From NCBI RefSeq assembly GCF_002105755.1, contig NZ_CP020821.1, positions 3,100,001 through 3,164,000 on the forward strand: a stretch of DNA of 64,000 bases, in the 5' to 3' direction. This document shows, one piece after another, positions 1-9,616 of the stretch (its first letter is position 1; every line of letters starts with the position of its first letter). The DNA comes from Mycobacterium colombiense CECT 3035 (GTDB lineage: Bacteria; Actinomycetota; Actinomycetes; Mycobacteriales; Mycobacteriaceae). The position numbers and the translations under genes are program-made. A model generated the notes under the pieces. That model was given only the letters and a program-made list of their open reading frames with translations, searched no databases and was not told where the DNA came from.

Positions 1-217
1 CGAGGTCGACATCCATGCGATGTCGATCATGGGGGTGCAAAACATTTTGCTGCCGCCCGAGGTCAACGTCGAGGTGCACGGCCGCGGCGTGATGGGCAAC
101 TTCGACCGCGACGTCCACGGAAAGGGCACGCCCGGGGCGCCGACCGTCCACATTCGCGGCTTCTCGCTGTGGGGCGGGGTCGGCATCATCCGCAAGGCCC
201 GCCGGCCACGCGGCTAG
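1..217 (+). CDS. LiaF-like C-terminal domain protein (3' fragment)
   Basis: The reading frame is open from the left edge (frame starts at base 2), so only the last ~71 residues are present. They contain the repetitive beta pattern typical of the C-terminal domain of LiaF-like / DUF1707 membrane-associated proteins: NILLPPEVNVEVHG, then a GNF turn, then VHIRGFSLWGGVGI. In that family an N-terminal DUF1707 segment precedes this parallel beta domain, and the proteins are linked to cell-envelope stress. By position it would be the Rv0966c homologue. The frame ends at a TAG, and a convergent aldo/keto reductase gene follows after 6 bases. Function beyond the fold cannot be judged from the fragment. 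Confidence 0.75.
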   Translation, partial: EVDIHAMSIMGVQNILLPPEVNVEVHGRGVMGNFDRDVHGKGTPGAPTVHIRGFSLWGGVGIIRKARRPRG

Positions 218-223
218 CGGCCG

Positions 224-1072
224 TCAGTCGGGCACGTAATCGAACGTGTCGGGGTTGGGGCCGTTGCGTCCCGACTCACCCTTGTCCAGCGCTGTGATCG
301 CCTCCATATCGGAGTCGTCCAACTCGAAGTCGAACAGCTCGAAGTTTTCCTTGACCCGGGCCGGTGTGACGGACTTGGGGAAGACGATGTCGCCGCGCTG
401 AATGTGCCAGCGCAACACCACCTGGGCCGCCGACTTGCCGCGGGCCTCGGCGACGCGGTTGATCACCGGATCACCGAGCACCTTGCCCTGGGCGATGGGC
501 GCCCACGCCTCGGTGGCGATGCCGTGCTCGCGTCCGTAGGCCCTGACCTCTTTGTTCCCGAAGTACGGATGAAGTTCGATCTGGTTCACCGACGGCACGG
601 TGCCGGTTTCGTTGGCGAGCCGCTCCAGGTGTGCGACTTGGAAATTCGAGACGCCGATGCTGCGAGCCCGCCCGTCGCGCGCGAACTCCTCGAACACCTT
701 CCACGTCGAGACGAAGTCGCCGTCGTAGAGGGTGGGCAGCGGCCAGTGGATCAGGAACAAATCGACGTAGTCGGAATCCAGCTTCTTCAGCGTCTCGTCG
801 AAGGCGCGGCGCGCATCGTCAGGCTTGTGAAACCCGTTGTTGAGCTTGCTGGTGACGAAGACATCGCCGCGGTCGAGACCCGCGTCACGAATGCCCTGTG
901 CGACTTGCCTTTCGTTGCCGTACATTTCGGCCGTATCGATGTGGCGGTATCCGATCTCGAGCGCCTTCTTCACCGCGGCCGCGGTCTCGTCGGGCTTGAT
1001 CTGGAACACCCCGAAACCCAGCTGCGGGATGCTGCCACCGTCATTGAGTTCGATCGTTGGAACCTGGCTCAT
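224..1072 (-). CDS. Aldo/keto reductase (AKR family)
   Basis: This is an NADPH-dependent aldehyde/ketone reductase of the 2,5-diketo-gluconate reductase type, about 282 residues and cytosolic. Visible motifs are the family signature GYRHIDTAEMYGNE with the catalytic Asp and Tyr, the catalytic Lys in TSKLNN, the substrate-pocket His in LIHWPLP, and the NADPH-binding region FPKSVTPARVKEN near the C terminus. The start is the ATG of MSQVPTIEL, which has a strong AGGAGG ribosome site; 15 further codons upstream in the same frame look like noise. The substrate cannot be inferred. It lies 76 bases downstream of the VWA gene on the same strand and could be its last operon member. Confidence 0.9.
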   Translation of the reverse strand: MSQVPTIELNDGGSIPQLGFGVFQIKPDETAAAVKKALEIGYRHIDTAEMYGNERQVAQGIRDAGLDRGDVFVTSKLNNGFHKPDDARRAFDETLKKLDSDYVDLFLIHWPLPTLYDGDFVSTWKVFEEFARDGRARSIGVSNFQVAHLERLANETGTVPSVNQIELHPYFGNKEVRAYGREHGIATEAWAPIAQGKVLGDPVINRVAEARGKSAAQVVLRWHIQRGDIVFPKSVTPARVKENFELFDFELDDSDMEAITALDKGESGRNGPNPDTFDYVPD

Positions 1073-1148
1073 CCGTCTCCTCCTTCTCCAAGTGCCTGTA
1101 CCCAGTCCGAAGCGCACCTATCCCCTGAGCGGGTGGCCTATGCGGCGG

Positions 1149-3128
1149 TCAGCGACGCCGGGACCGCAGGTAGTCGCCGACCACGGCCGCTCCCAGGCCG
1201 TCCAGATCGGGCACCACGACCCGTCCCTCGACGCGCCGGGCGACCTGGTCGATGAACCGGGCCAGACCGGGGTCGCTGCCCAGCCGGAAAATGGTGATCT
1301 GCGCGCCCAGGCGCGCCATCTCGTCGAAGCCGCGCACGGTGTGGGCGATGGTCCGCGGATGCGGCGGGTAGTCGAAGAAGACGGTCGTGCCGTCGCCGTC
1401 GAAGTCCTCCAGGTGCGCGGTCGGCTCACCGTCGGTCACCACCAGCACTACGGGCTGCGCGTTGGGGTGCCGGCGCAGATGGCGGCCGGCCAGCGCCAGC
1501 GCGTGATGCAGGTTGGTGCCCTGCTCGTAGACGCCTTCGAGGCCGGTGAGCTCGGCGGCGGTCACCGTCCGCGCGTATCGGCCAAAAGCGATGATCTGCA
1601 AGGCATCCGAGCGGAAACGGGTGCACACCAGGTGGTTGAGCGCCAGGGCCGTCTGCTTCATCGGCAGCCAGCGGTTCTCCATCACCATGGAGAACGAGGT
1701 ATCGACCAGCAGTGCGACCGCCGCCTGCGTCCGCGTCTCGGTTTCGGATACCTCGACGTCATCGACGGTGATCTTCAGCCGGCCGTCCGGTCCGTCCAGG
1801 GTGGCGGTTCCCGCTTGCCGCAGAACGGCATTGGTCAACGTACGGGAGATGTTCCACGGCTCGGTGTCGCCGAACTGCCAGGGCCGGGTGGCGCCGGTGA
1901 GTTCGCCGGCCGCTCCCGCGCGCCGATGGTCGCGCTCTCCCCGGCGACCGGAAAGTTGTTGCGCCACATCGCGTAGCGCCGTCTCACCGAGTCGACGCAT
2001 GGCCTTCGGAGACAGCCGCCACTGGCCGTCGGAGCCGCGGTCCAAGAAGCCCTGATTGACCAGCGCCCGTTCCAATTCGGCGAGCGTGCGGGCGTCGACG
2101 GCGGCCTCGTCACCGAGCTGGCGCGCCAGCGCGTCCAGGTCGACGTCGTCCATCGTCGCGCCCGGATAGCTCTGCGAGAGTTGCTCGGCCAGTTGCTCCA
2201 GCTCGGCGATGTCGGACAGCGCCTGGGTGCCCTCCCCCATCCCGAACGGGTTGTCACCGGAGAACTGCTCGGACCCGCCCCAGTCCTCCCCCGGCCGCGC
2301 CGCCTGCAGGTGGGCATCGAGCCGGTTCAGCGCCTGCATCAGCGAGGGCGAACCAAAAGCCTGCTGCGCCAAGGCATCCAGCTCTGCGCGTTGCTCGGCG
2401 CTCAGGCTGTTGCGGAAACGCTGCGCGGCGGCGGCGCGCTTGGCCAGCGAGTCCAGCAACTCATCGACGTTTTGCGGGTTCTCCGGGAAGAACTCGCCGT
2501 GGGAGTCCATGAAGTTTTCGAAGTCTTGCTGGGTGTCCTCGCCGCGGGCGTGCTTGTCCAGCAGGTCGTTGAGGTCGTTGAGCATCTCGTTGACCCGCTG
2601 GCGATCCTCGTCGGTGGCGCCTTCCAGCGCCTGCTTCATGCCCGCGAAGCGTTGGTCGAGCATCTCGCGGCCGAGCAGATCCTTGATCTGATCGTACTTT
2701 TGGCGCGCCTCGCCGCTGCGCCAGTTGTAGTCGGAGAGCTCCTGCACGGCCTTGGCCGGCGACGACGGCAGCGCATCCAGTTGCAGCTCGCCGAACCGGG
2801 CGTCGTCGTCGAGCGCGCGGGCCAGCTCCTTGCGCTCGGCCAGCACGGCCTCGTCCAGGAGTTTCTTGATCTCCTGCAGGGTTCCGTCTAAGTTGTTGCG
2901 CCGCAACAAATCGCGTCGGCGCCGGTTGGCCTCGGCGGCCAGCCGGTCGGCACCGGGCATGTTCTTGGTGCCGCGGCGCAGCAGCTCGGACAGCGCACGG
3001 CGCGGCGACGTGCCGGCCATGACATCCTGGCCGATCTGTTCGAGCGCCTCGCGCAGATCCACCGGCGGGGCCAGCGGGTCGGGCCCGCCGGTGTACGCCG
3101 AGTAGCGCGAGGAATGCCCTTTAGCCAT
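1149..3128 (-). CDS. VWA-domain protein (Rv0959-type), partner of the AAA+ ATPase
   Basis: A 659-residue protein that looks like a magnesium-chelatase ChlD relative but is not in a chlorophyll context. The first ~430 residues are helical and charged. A von Willebrand A domain follows, with an intact MIDAS metal site: DTSFS at residues 476-480 and TDGE near 565. Such proteins pair with MoxR/ChlI-like AAA+ ATPases and are thought to help metal insertion or complex maturation; the client is unknown. Its start overlaps the end of the AAA+ gene by 8 bases, so the pair is translationally coupled. Length agrees with the H37Rv homologue (about 670 residues by recollection). Confidence 0.9.
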   Translation of the reverse strand: MAKGHSSRYSAYTGGPDPLAPPVDLREALEQIGQDVMAGTSPRRALSELLRRGTKNMPGADRLAAEANRRRRDLLRRNNLDGTLQEIKKLLDEAVLAERKELARALDDDARFGELQLDALPSSPAKAVQELSDYNWRSGEARQKYDQIKDLLGREMLDQRFAGMKQALEGATDEDRQRVNEMLNDLNDLLDKHARGEDTQQDFENFMDSHGEFFPENPQNVDELLDSLAKRAAAAQRFRNSLSAEQRAELDALAQQAFGSPSLMQALNRLDAHLQAARPGEDWGGSEQFSGDNPFGMGEGTQALSDIAELEQLAEQLSQSYPGATMDDVDLDALARQLGDEAAVDARTLAELERALVNQGFLDRGSDGQWRLSPKAMRRLGETALRDVAQQLSGRRGERDHRRAGAAGELTGATRPWQFGDTEPWNISRTLTNAVLRQAGTATLDGPDGRLKITVDDVEVSETETRTQAAVALLVDTSFSMVMENRWLPMKQTALALNHLVCTRFRSDALQIIAFGRYARTVTAAELTGLEGVYEQGTNLHHALALAGRHLRRHPNAQPVVLVVTDGEPTAHLEDFDGDGTTVFFDYPPHPRTIAHTVRGFDEMARLGAQITIFRLGSDPGLARFIDQVARRVEGRVVVPDLDGLGAAVVGDYLRSRRR

Positions 3129-4515
3129 AGACGGTTTGACCCTCCCCGGATACCTTGTCGATGCGCTTGGCCAGATACAGGGCCTCGAGCGCCAGCTCCA
3201 GCGCCGCGGCGCGTTCGCCTTCCGACTGCGCGCCGAGCTTGGCCGCGATCTTGTCCACCACGGGCAGGTTCGGGACGGCGGCCAGCACGTCCTTGGCCGA
3301 CACCCGCTCGCCCGTCGTCACCGCCGAACCGCCCTCGACCGCGGCCACCAGGGAGCCGACGTCGATGCCGCCCAGCACCCGCGACGCGGTGTCCGCCGTC
3401 GCCCGGCGCAGCAGGTGTTCGAGCACGGCCTGTTCGCGGCCCTCCTCGCCGGACTCGAATTCCAGCTTGCCGCGCAGCACATCGATCACCGTGCCCAGGT
3501 CGACCACCCGGGCCACCGGATCCGTTTCCCCCAGCACCGCACCGCGATGCCGCGCGGCGGCGGCGACGGTCTCGGCGGCGGCGATGGCGAACCGCGCCGA
3601 CACCCCGGAGCGTTGATCGACGGAGTTGGACTCCCGCAGGTAACGGGCGAACCGGGCGATGACCTGCATCAGGTAGTCGGGAACCTGCGACGACAGGTGC
3701 GCCTCCTGCGCGATCACGCCGACTTCGGCCTCCAGCTCCAGCGGGTAGTGGGTCCGGATCTCCGCGCCGAAACGGTCCTTGAGCGGGGTGATGATGCGGC
3801 CCCGGTTGGTGTAATCCTCGGGGTTGGCGCTGGCGACCACCAACACGTCCAGCGGCAGGCGCAAGGTATAACCGCGGACCTGGATGTCGCGCTCCTCCAT
3901 CACGTTGAGCATCGACACCTGGATGCGCTCGGCGAGGTCCGGCAGTTCGTTGACCGCGACGATGCCACGGTGCGCGCGCGGGATCAGGCCGTAGGCGATG
4001 GTCTCCGGGTCTCCCAGGCTGCGGCCCTCGGCGACCTTGATCGGGTCGATGTCGCCGACCAGGTCGGCGACGCTGGTGTCCGGGGTGGCGAGCTTCTCCG
4101 TGTAGCGCTCGCTGCGGTGCTTCCATTCGACCGGCAGGTCGTCGCCCAGGGTGGCGGCCTTGCGGATGGACTCCGGCGTGATCGGCGAGAAGGGGTGCTC
4201 ACCCAGCTCGGCCCCGGCGATCACCGGCGTCCACTCGTCGAGCAATCCGGTCAGCGCGCGAAGCAGCCGGGTCTTGCCCTGACCGCGTTCACCGAGCAGA
4301 ACGAAGTCGTGGCCCGCGATCAGCGCCCGCTCCAGCTGGGGCAAGACGGTGTCGTCGAATCCCAGAATGCCCGGCCAGATGGCTTCACCATCTCCGCCTT
4401 CGGCGAGGCGTGCGAGCAGATTTTCGCGTATTTCCTGCTTGACTCCCCGTTCACGATGACCGGCGGCACGCAGTTCGCCGACTGTGCGGGGCAGGTTGCT
4501 CGGTGACGTCACCAC
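3121..4515 (-). CDS. AAA+ ATPase, magnesium-chelatase ChlI/MoxR-like (Rv0958-type)
   Basis: A cytosolic AAA+ ATPase of 464 residues. Walker A is GERGQGKT at residues 75-82. The region GIVAVNELPDLAERIQVSMLNVMEERDIQVRGY contains the Walker B/helix-2 insert typical of ChlI and MoxR proteins, and VVASANPEDYTNRGRIITPLKDRF contains sensor 1. It should hydrolyse ATP and remodel a partner together with the VWA protein encoded immediately downstream (8-base overlap). No cobalt or magnesium chelatase large subunit is nearby, so a chelatase role is not supported. The preferred start is the ATG of MVTSPSNLP. Confidence 0.9.
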   Translation of the reverse strand: MVTSPSNLPRTVGELRAAGHRERGVKQEIRENLLARLAEGGDGEAIWPGILGFDDTVLPQLERALIAGHDFVLLGERGQGKTRLLRALTGLLDEWTPVIAGAELGEHPFSPITPESIRKAATLGDDLPVEWKHRSERYTEKLATPDTSVADLVGDIDPIKVAEGRSLGDPETIAYGLIPRAHRGIVAVNELPDLAERIQVSMLNVMEERDIQVRGYTLRLPLDVLVVASANPEDYTNRGRIITPLKDRFGAEIRTHYPLELEAEVGVIAQEAHLSSQVPDYLMQVIARFARYLRESNSVDQRSGVSARFAIAAAETVAAAARHRGAVLGETDPVARVVDLGTVIDVLRGKLEFESGEEGREQAVLEHLLRRATADTASRVLGGIDVGSLVAAVEGGSAVTTGERVSAKDVLAAVPNLPVVDKIAAKLGAQSEGERAAALELALEALYLAKRIDKVSGEGQTVYG

Positions 4516-4601
4516 TCCACGCTACGACGCGCGCTCAGACGAGTCATGCCAAGGGCGTTCACTACACGCTTATTGACTCCAGCGCCGCCCGCGCACGGTG
4601 G

Positions 4602-6185
4602 CTAATGCGCGAAGTGACGCGCCCCGGTGAGATAGAGCGAAATGCCGGCGTTGGCCGCCGCGGCGGTCACCTCGTCGTCACGCACCGATCCGCCGGGGTG
4701 CACGATCGCCTTCACTCCGGCGCCGGTCAGCGTCTCGAGTCCGTCAGGGAACGGGAAGAACGCGTCCGAGGCCGCGACCGCGCCGCGCACCCGGTCGCCG
4801 CCGCGTTCGACGGCCAGCCGCGCGGCGTCGACCCGGTTCACCTGACCCATGCCGACGCCGATGGTGGCGCCGCCGCCGGCGATCACGATCGCGTTCGATT
4901 TCACGGCGCGGCAGACGCGCCAGGCGAACACGAGGTCGGCCAGCGTCGCCGGATCAGCGGGCGAGCCGGTGGCCAGCGTCCAGTTCGCCGGGTTGTCGCC
5001 GTGCGCGTCGAGCTCGTCGCGCTGCTGCACCAGCAGGCCGCCGCTGATCGGCCGCAGCTCGGTGCCACCGCTCAGCGGCTCCGAACCCACCAGCACCCGG
5101 ATGTTCTTTTTGCGCGTCAGCACCTCCAGCGCGGCCGGCTCGTAGGCGGGCGCGACGATGACCTCGGTGAAGATGGTGCTGACGTACTCGGCCATCTCCA
5201 GGCTGACTTCGGTGTTGGCCGCGATGACCCCGCCGAACGCGCTCAGCGGATCGCACTCGTGCGCCTTGCGGTGCGCGTCCGCGACCGATGCCGACGAGAT
5301 GGCGATGCCACATGGGTTGGCGTGCTTGATGATTGCCACACAGGTCTGCTCGTGATCGAAGGCCGCCCGCCAGGCCGCGTCCGCATCGGTGAAGTTGTTG
5401 TAGGACATCTCTTTTCCGTGCAGCTGCTCGGCCTGCGCCAGCCCCGGCCACGCGCCCGGGTCGCTGTACAGCGCCGCCTGCTGGTGCGGGTTCTCGCCGT
5501 AGCGCAGCATCGCCGAGCGGCGCCAGCTGCGGCCCAGCCACTTCGGGAACGTCGTCGGCGGGTGCTCGGGAGCCAGCGTCGACTCCATCCAGCTCGCCAC
5601 CGCGATGTCGTACTCGGCGGTGTGCTGAAACGCCAGCGAGGCCAGCTTTTTGCGCTCGGCGAGGGTGAAGCCGCCGGCGCGCACCGCGGCGAGCACCCCG
5701 TCGTAACCCTGGGGTTCGGTGATCACCGCCACGCTGGGGTGGTTCTTCGCGGCGGCCCGCACCATCGACGGACCGCCGATGTCGATCTGTTCGACGCACT
5801 CGTCGATGCTTGCTCCCGAGTCGACGGTCTCGGTGAAGGGATACAGGTTGACGACGACGAGCTCGAAGCCCGCAATCCCGAGTTCCTCGAGTGCGGCCGC
5901 GTGCTCGGGCTTGCGAAGGTCCGCCAGCAGGCCCGCGTGCACGCGCGGGTGCAGCGTCTTGACGCGACCGTCGAGCACTTCGGGGAAACCGGTCAGCTCC
6001 TCGACCCGGGTCACCGGAATGCCTTTGTCCGCAATGACCTTCGCGGTCGACCCGGTCGAGACGATCTCGACGCCCGCGGCCGCCAGGCCCTGGGCGAGGT
6101 CGACCAGCCCGGTCTTGTCGTACACGCTGATCAAGGCGCGCCGGATCGGCCGTTTGGCGTCTTCGCGCCAGTCGTCGGTGCTCAT
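4602..6185 (-). CDS. purH: Bifunctional AICAR transformylase / IMP cyclohydrolase
   Basis: It catalyses the last two steps of de novo purine synthesis: formylation of AICAR with 10-formyl-tetrahydrofolate, then ring closure to IMP. The N-terminal MGS-like cyclohydrolase domain begins [18 protein letters not shown] and includes NLYPF. The C-terminal transformylase domain contains the catalytic KHANPCG motif. The product is 527 residues, normal for the family. The start is the ATG of MSTDDWRED, which overlaps the TGA of purN as ATGA, giving tight coupling to the preceding step. The longer open frame upstream is only a shadow of purN. Confidence 0.97.
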   Translation of the reverse strand: MSTDDWREDAKRPIRRALISVYDKTGLVDLAQGLAAAGVEIVSTGSTAKVIADKGIPVTRVEELTGFPEVLDGRVKTLHPRVHAGLLADLRKPEHAAALEELGIAGFELVVVNLYPFTETVDSGASIDECVEQIDIGGPSMVRAAAKNHPSVAVITEPQGYDGVLAAVRAGGFTLAERKKLASLAFQHTAEYDIAVASWMESTLAPEHPPTTFPKWLGRSWRRSAMLRYGENPHQQAALYSDPGAWPGLAQAEQLHGKEMSYNNFTDADAAWRAAFDHEQTCVAIIKHANPCGIAISSASVADAHRKAHECDPLSAFGGVIAANTEVSLEMAEYVSTIFTEVIVAPAYEPAALEVLTRKKNIRVLVGSEPLSGGTELRPISGGLLVQQRDELDAHGDNPANWTLATGSPADPATLADLVFAWRVCRAVKSNAIVIAGGGATIGVGMGQVNRVDAARLAVERGGDRVRGAVAASDAFFPFPDGLETLTGAGVKAIVHPGGSVRDDEVTAAAANAGISLYLTGARHFAH

Positions 6186-6829
6186 CGGTTGGTCGCCTTT
6201 CGTCCGATCGTCGCTGTTCTCCCGACCAGCGTCAGGCCGCCGGTTGCGATCGCGGCCACCACGTCCACCAGGAGCTTCCGTTCGGTGACTTTGATGCGTT
6301 CGTGCAGAGTCTCTTCGGTGTCGCCGTCGAGCACCGGAACGGATTCCTGCGCCAGAATCGGCCCGGTGTCCGTCCCGGCGTCCACCAGGTGCACCGTACA
6401 GCCTGTGACCTTCACGCCGTAGGCCAACGCGTCGGCCACTCCATGCGCGCCCGGGAACGCCGGCAGCAGCGCCGGGTGGGTGTTGATGACCCGACCGTAG
6501 AACCGCGAAAGGAACTGTGGCCCAAGTATTTTCATGAACCCGGCGGAGACCACCAGGTCGGGCGAGTGCGCGGCGGTGGCCTCGGTGATGGCCGCGTCCC
6601 ATTCGGCGCGGTCCGGGTGATCGCCGAGCCGGACGGTGAACGCGGGCACCGAGGCGGCCGCGGCGATCTCGGTGGCCAGGCAGTCGCGGTCGGCTCCGAC
6701 GGCGACCACCCGGGCCGGGTAGTCGGCGACGGCGGACGCCAGCAGTGAATTCAGCAGCGACCCGGTGCCCGACGCCAGCACCACGACCCGTGCCGGTGCG
6801 TTCGGGGGCACATGGAGCGGTTCGACCAC
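6182..6829 (-). CDS. purN: Phosphoribosylglycinamide formyltransferase
   Basis: It transfers a formyl group from 10-formyl-tetrahydrofolate to GAR in purine synthesis. Motifs: the phosphate loop [13 protein letters not shown], the catalytic Asn/His in INTHPALLP, and the catalytic Asp in [14 protein letters not shown] chose the GTG start that gives [12 protein letters not shown] (215 residues), which matches the length of other mycobacterial PurN proteins. An ATG 54 bases upstream is in frame but lies inside a 28 bp tandem duplication and would add 18 non-conserved residues. The stop overlaps the purH start by 4 bases. Confidence 0.95.
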   Translation of the reverse strand: MVEPLHVPPNAPARVVVLASGTGSLLNSLLASAVADYPARVVAVGADRDCLATEIAAAASVPAFTVRLGDHPDRAEWDAAITEATAAHSPDLVVSAGFMKILGPQFLSRFYGRVINTHPALLPAFPGAHGVADALAYGVKVTGCTVHLVDAGTDTGPILAQESVPVLDGDTEETLHERIKVTERKLLVDVVAAIATGGLTLVGRTATIGRKATNR

Positions 6830-6850
6830 ATCGGCGAGCCTACTGGCGAC

Positions 6851-6906
6851 GTCATCGCCCCGACGATGAGGCTGGCCGGTCATCGCCCCGACGATGCGGC
6901 TGGCCG
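6851..6906. repeat. 28 bp tandem duplication upstream of purN
   Basis: Two head-to-tail 28-base units occupy 6851-6878 and 6879-6906, each beginning GTCATCGCCCC and ending GGCTGGCCG. They differ at one base (A against C in GATGAGG/GATGCGG). The array ends 22 bases before the preferred purN GTG and so lies in its leader or promoter region. A copy-number change would not alter the protein if the GTG start is used. Confidence 0.9.
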
Positions 6907-6990
6907 CAGTGCAATTGCCCGCCTTCGAGCGACAATCACGTGGTGGCGCAGCGCACTCAGCGCGGTGTCGCTACGAGGCGGGCAAAAGGC

Positions 6991-8409
6991 CTAATCCCCG
7001 GGATCTCGCTCGGGCGCGCCCGGCTCCGGTTCGGTCGGAAGCGGCGCGTCGGCAGCGGCCGGCGCGTCGGGTTCGGCGGGATCGCCAGGCGCGACCGCAT
7101 CCTCCGCAGGCACAGCGCCCACACCGCCCGAAGGTACATCGACCGAATCCGCCGGGATCGCGTCCACCTCCTCCGCGTCCTCGGGCGGCCGATCGTCGTC
7201 GAAGACGCCCGCGAAGTCCGCGGGTTCCTCGACCGCGGCGGGCGCGGGCCTGGGCTTGATCCGTCGGGGCCTACGCATGATCCCGCCGGTCATCACGACG
7301 GTGATCCCGCCGACGACCGCGAACCAGAAGAAGACGCCGACGAGCAACGCGCCCTGGTCCACGCCGACGTGGCCGAAGTTGCCCAGCTGGCCGCTGCCGG
7401 CGTAGGCGAGCAACGACATCACCAGCGCCCCGCCCACCGCGGCGACCAGCAGCTTGGCCGCGGCCGCGAGCAGGGGCAGCGCACGCCGGGCGCACTGCTG
7501 GCCGACCGCCACGCCGGAGGCTGCACCGATGATCAGCAGCGCCACCCAGACCGGGCCTAACGGCGGCCTGGGGACCGCGGCCAGCACCGGCAGGGCCGGG
7601 ATGTCGCCGCCGAACACGGTGAACGAGCTGAAGGTCGCGAACCCGATGTGCGCGCTGGACCCGACGGCCATCGCCGCGGTGCCCACAATCACGTTGGGCG
7701 CGTACAGCATTGACAGCAGGGTGAGGCTGAATTCGCCGAAGATCGAATCGGTGATGCCGTAGAGCTCCTGCATCGTCGACCAGTGCACGACCAGCGACCC
7801 GGCCGCCACCAGACCGGACAGCCCCAGCAACGCCAGCAGGCCGGCGGAGGCGGCGCGCACGGAGTCGACGAGCCAGAACGGCAGCGACGCCGCCGCCAGC
7901 GCCCGTGGGCCCACCCGGGACCACACGCCGATCCCGGCGCCGGCGGCGTGCACGACGAGCACGCTGAGGAACGCCCGCAGCGCGCTGGGTGTCTGCAGCT
8001 CGGTGATGACCGACGACGCGTCGTGGATGATCGCCAGGGCGATCGCCGCCATCAGCAGCGGGCCCCCGAGCGCCGAGGCTACGACCCAGCGGACGACCAG
8101 CCACGACGAGTGGGGCGTGGTGGCGCGCGCCGTGCTGCGCGCCGTCGCCCAGATCATCAGGAGGACCGGAAGCAGCGGCATCACGCCGAGTTCGCGGCCA
8201 CCGATCGAGACCGGGACCTGGTGCACCCCCAGCCACATGCTGGCGATGGCGCCCAGCGCGCCGGTCATGTCGCTGTTGGCGATCAACAACTGGATCAGCG
8301 TGACCGCGGCGATGATGACCAACGCCACCACCGCCGGCGCGAACGCGACCCTGACTAGGTCACGTGCCTGGCGCGCGCCCGCTGCCCGGTTGTCCTCCAC
8401 CCGTGTCAC
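6991..8409 (-). CDS. perM: PerM-type integral membrane protein (DUF6350)
   Basis: A polytopic inner-membrane protein of 472 residues. Many hydrophobic segments span roughly residues 20-385 (for example [21 protein letters not shown] near the N terminus). A cytosolic tail of about 80 residues follows, rich in Pro, Ala, Asp and Glu. By synteny and topology it is the homologue of Rv0955 (PerM), which is reported to support cell division and FtsB stability during persistence. It lies just upstream of purN on the same strand (161 bases) and downstream of the Rv0954 homologue, another reported divisome protein. The tail is compositionally biased and probably variable among species. Confidence 0.85.
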   Translation of the reverse strand: MTRVEDNRAAGARQARDLVRVAFAPAVVALVIIAAVTLIQLLIANSDMTGALGAIASMWLGVHQVPVSIGGRELGVMPLLPVLLMIWATARSTARATTPHSSWLVVRWVVASALGGPLLMAAIALAIIHDASSVITELQTPSALRAFLSVLVVHAAGAGIGVWSRVGPRALAAASLPFWLVDSVRAASAGLLALLGLSGLVAAGSLVVHWSTMQELYGITDSIFGEFSLTLLSMLYAPNVIVGTAAMAVGSSAHIGFATFSSFTVFGGDIPALPVLAAVPRPPLGPVWVALLIIGAASGVAVGQQCARRALPLLAAAAKLLVAAVGGALVMSLLAYAGSGQLGNFGHVGVDQGALLVGVFFWFAVVGGITVVMTGGIMRRPRRIKPRPAPAAVEEPADFAGVFDDDRPPEDAEEVDAIPADSVDVPSGGVGAVPAEDAVAPGDPAEPDAPAAADAPLPTEPEPGAPERDPGD

Positions 8410-8447
8410 TCTGGGGCACGTCCCCGACTAGGCGCGACAGCGCACGG

Positions 8448-9362
8448 TTAGGAGGGCGCTGGCCCAGACGGTGACGACGGCGACTGCTGCTCCTGACCGA
8501 ACTGCTGGCCCCCACCCTGCTCGGAGAAATTCGCTGTCGCCGAACCGGCATCCGATCCTCCGCCGACGTTCGGCGGCGGGCTGAAGCTGGGGAAACCGGT
8601 GGGCGGCGTCGACGGGCCCTGCTGCTGCGCCGACGGCTGGGAACCCGACTGCGGCGACGGCTGCGCACCGAAACCGCCGGTCGGAACGCCGCTCTGGGTG
8701 GGCGCCGCGCTGGGCGAATAACCGCCGTACTGCGACCCGTATCCCTGCGGCGACTGCTGCTGGCCGCCGTGCTGCTGGCCGCCCGCCTGCTGTCCGTAGT
8801 AGGGCTGCTGACCGTACTGGCCGTATTGGCCGTACTGGTTGTACTGCGCGTAGGGGTCGTACTTGGGCCGCGGCGCCGGCGCGGTGATCACCCCGGACTC
8901 CAGCAGGACCACGACGACCGCGGCGATCGCCTGCAGCACGACGGCCGCGACCAGCGGCCACATCGCCCAGCCGATCGCGAAACCGGCGGGCAGGTTGATC
9001 GTCTCGGTGATGGCCAGCAACGCGCCCAGCACCGCGATCACCGCAACGATGCCCGGGTAGTTCTTGGTCTTCGGCAGCAGGCCGAGCCCGGCGAGCAGCG
9101 CGGCCAGCACGGCGACCACCACCGCGGTGCCCGCGTCGCCGGCGCGCCCACCGATACCCGGGCCGAGGTCGGCGCCGATGGTGAAGGTGGGTCCGAAGTT
9201 CAGGAGGTACGCGGCCAGACCCAGCACGACCACCGCGATGTTCAGGTAGAACGGCAGCTTGCTCGGTCCGTCGTCGTCCTTGGCGAAGGACGGTGTGGCG
9301 CCCGCGTAGCCGCCGCCGGGTTGCGCCGGCGGATAGCCCGGGCTTCCGGGAGAGTAGGTCAT
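8448..9362 (-). CDS. 34 kDa antigen / Rv0954-type membrane protein (DUF5336)
   Basis: A 304-residue membrane protein. A short Pro/Gly-rich N-terminal segment ([19 protein letters not shown]) leads to four hydrophobic helices between about residues 38 and 160. A long cytosolic tail follows, rich in Gln, Gly, Ser, Tyr and Pro, with [13 protein letters not shown] repeats. It corresponds to the 34 kDa antigen described in M. avium subsp. paratuberculosis and M. leprae, and to Rv0954, reported as a divisome component. The start is set by an AGGAGGAGCC ribosome site. It is followed after 38 bases by the perM homologue, so two division-linked membrane proteins are probably co-transcribed. Confidence 0.88.
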   Translation of the reverse strand: MTYSPGSPGYPPAQPGGGYAGATPSFAKDDDGPSKLPFYLNIAVVVLGLAAYLLNFGPTFTIGADLGPGIGGRAGDAGTAVVVAVLAALLAGLGLLPKTKNYPGIVAVIAVLGALLAITETINLPAGFAIGWAMWPLVAAVVLQAIAAVVVVLLESGVITAPAPRPKYDPYAQYNQYGQYGQYGQQPYYGQQAGGQQHGGQQQSPQGYGSQYGGYSPSAAPTQSGVPTGGFGAQPSPQSGSQPSAQQQGPSTPPTGFPSFSPPPNVGGGSDAGSATANFSEQGGGQQFGQEQQSPSSPSGPAPS

Positions 9363-9593
9363 GGCTCCTCCTGTTGCTTCCAGTGCCTTGAACTGCCTAG
9401 CGGTCGCCACGGTTGCAGTGCAACGCTGTGCTTCCAGGCGCCTCGCTGCGCGAGCGACGCGGTCGATCACCCACGCTAGCGCACGTGCGGCAAACCGTGC
9501 CGCCGCCACCGGCTTGGACGGCGCGGGCCACCGCGCCGTCGCCGCGGGTCCCTCGCGAGACGGTCCGTGTCACAACGGCTTGCCCAGCGGAGG

Positions 9594-9607
9594 TAGAACA
9601 CGTTCTA
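9594..9607. promoter_or_regulatory. KstR-type operator before the Rv0953c homologue
   Basis: TAGAACACGTTCTA is a perfect 6+2+6 inverted repeat and fits the KstR consensus TnnAACnnGTTnnA of the mycobacterial cholesterol-catabolism repressor. It ends 9 bases before the ATG at 9617. There is no clear ribosome site in between, so the transcript may be leaderless with the operator overlapping the -10 region. Confidence 0.8.
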
Positions 9608-9616
9608 ATTCTCTGC

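Noticed and set aside
404..1255. Long plus-strand frame over the aldo/keto reductase gene
   Set aside because: It is the antisense shadow of a well-conserved gene; composition is Arg/Val/Asp-biased with no family motif or ribosome site.
1149..4515. Magnesium or cobalt chelatase
   Set aside because: Only the AAA+ and VWA-type subunits are present; there is no large porphyrin-binding subunit, so a chelatase call is not justified.
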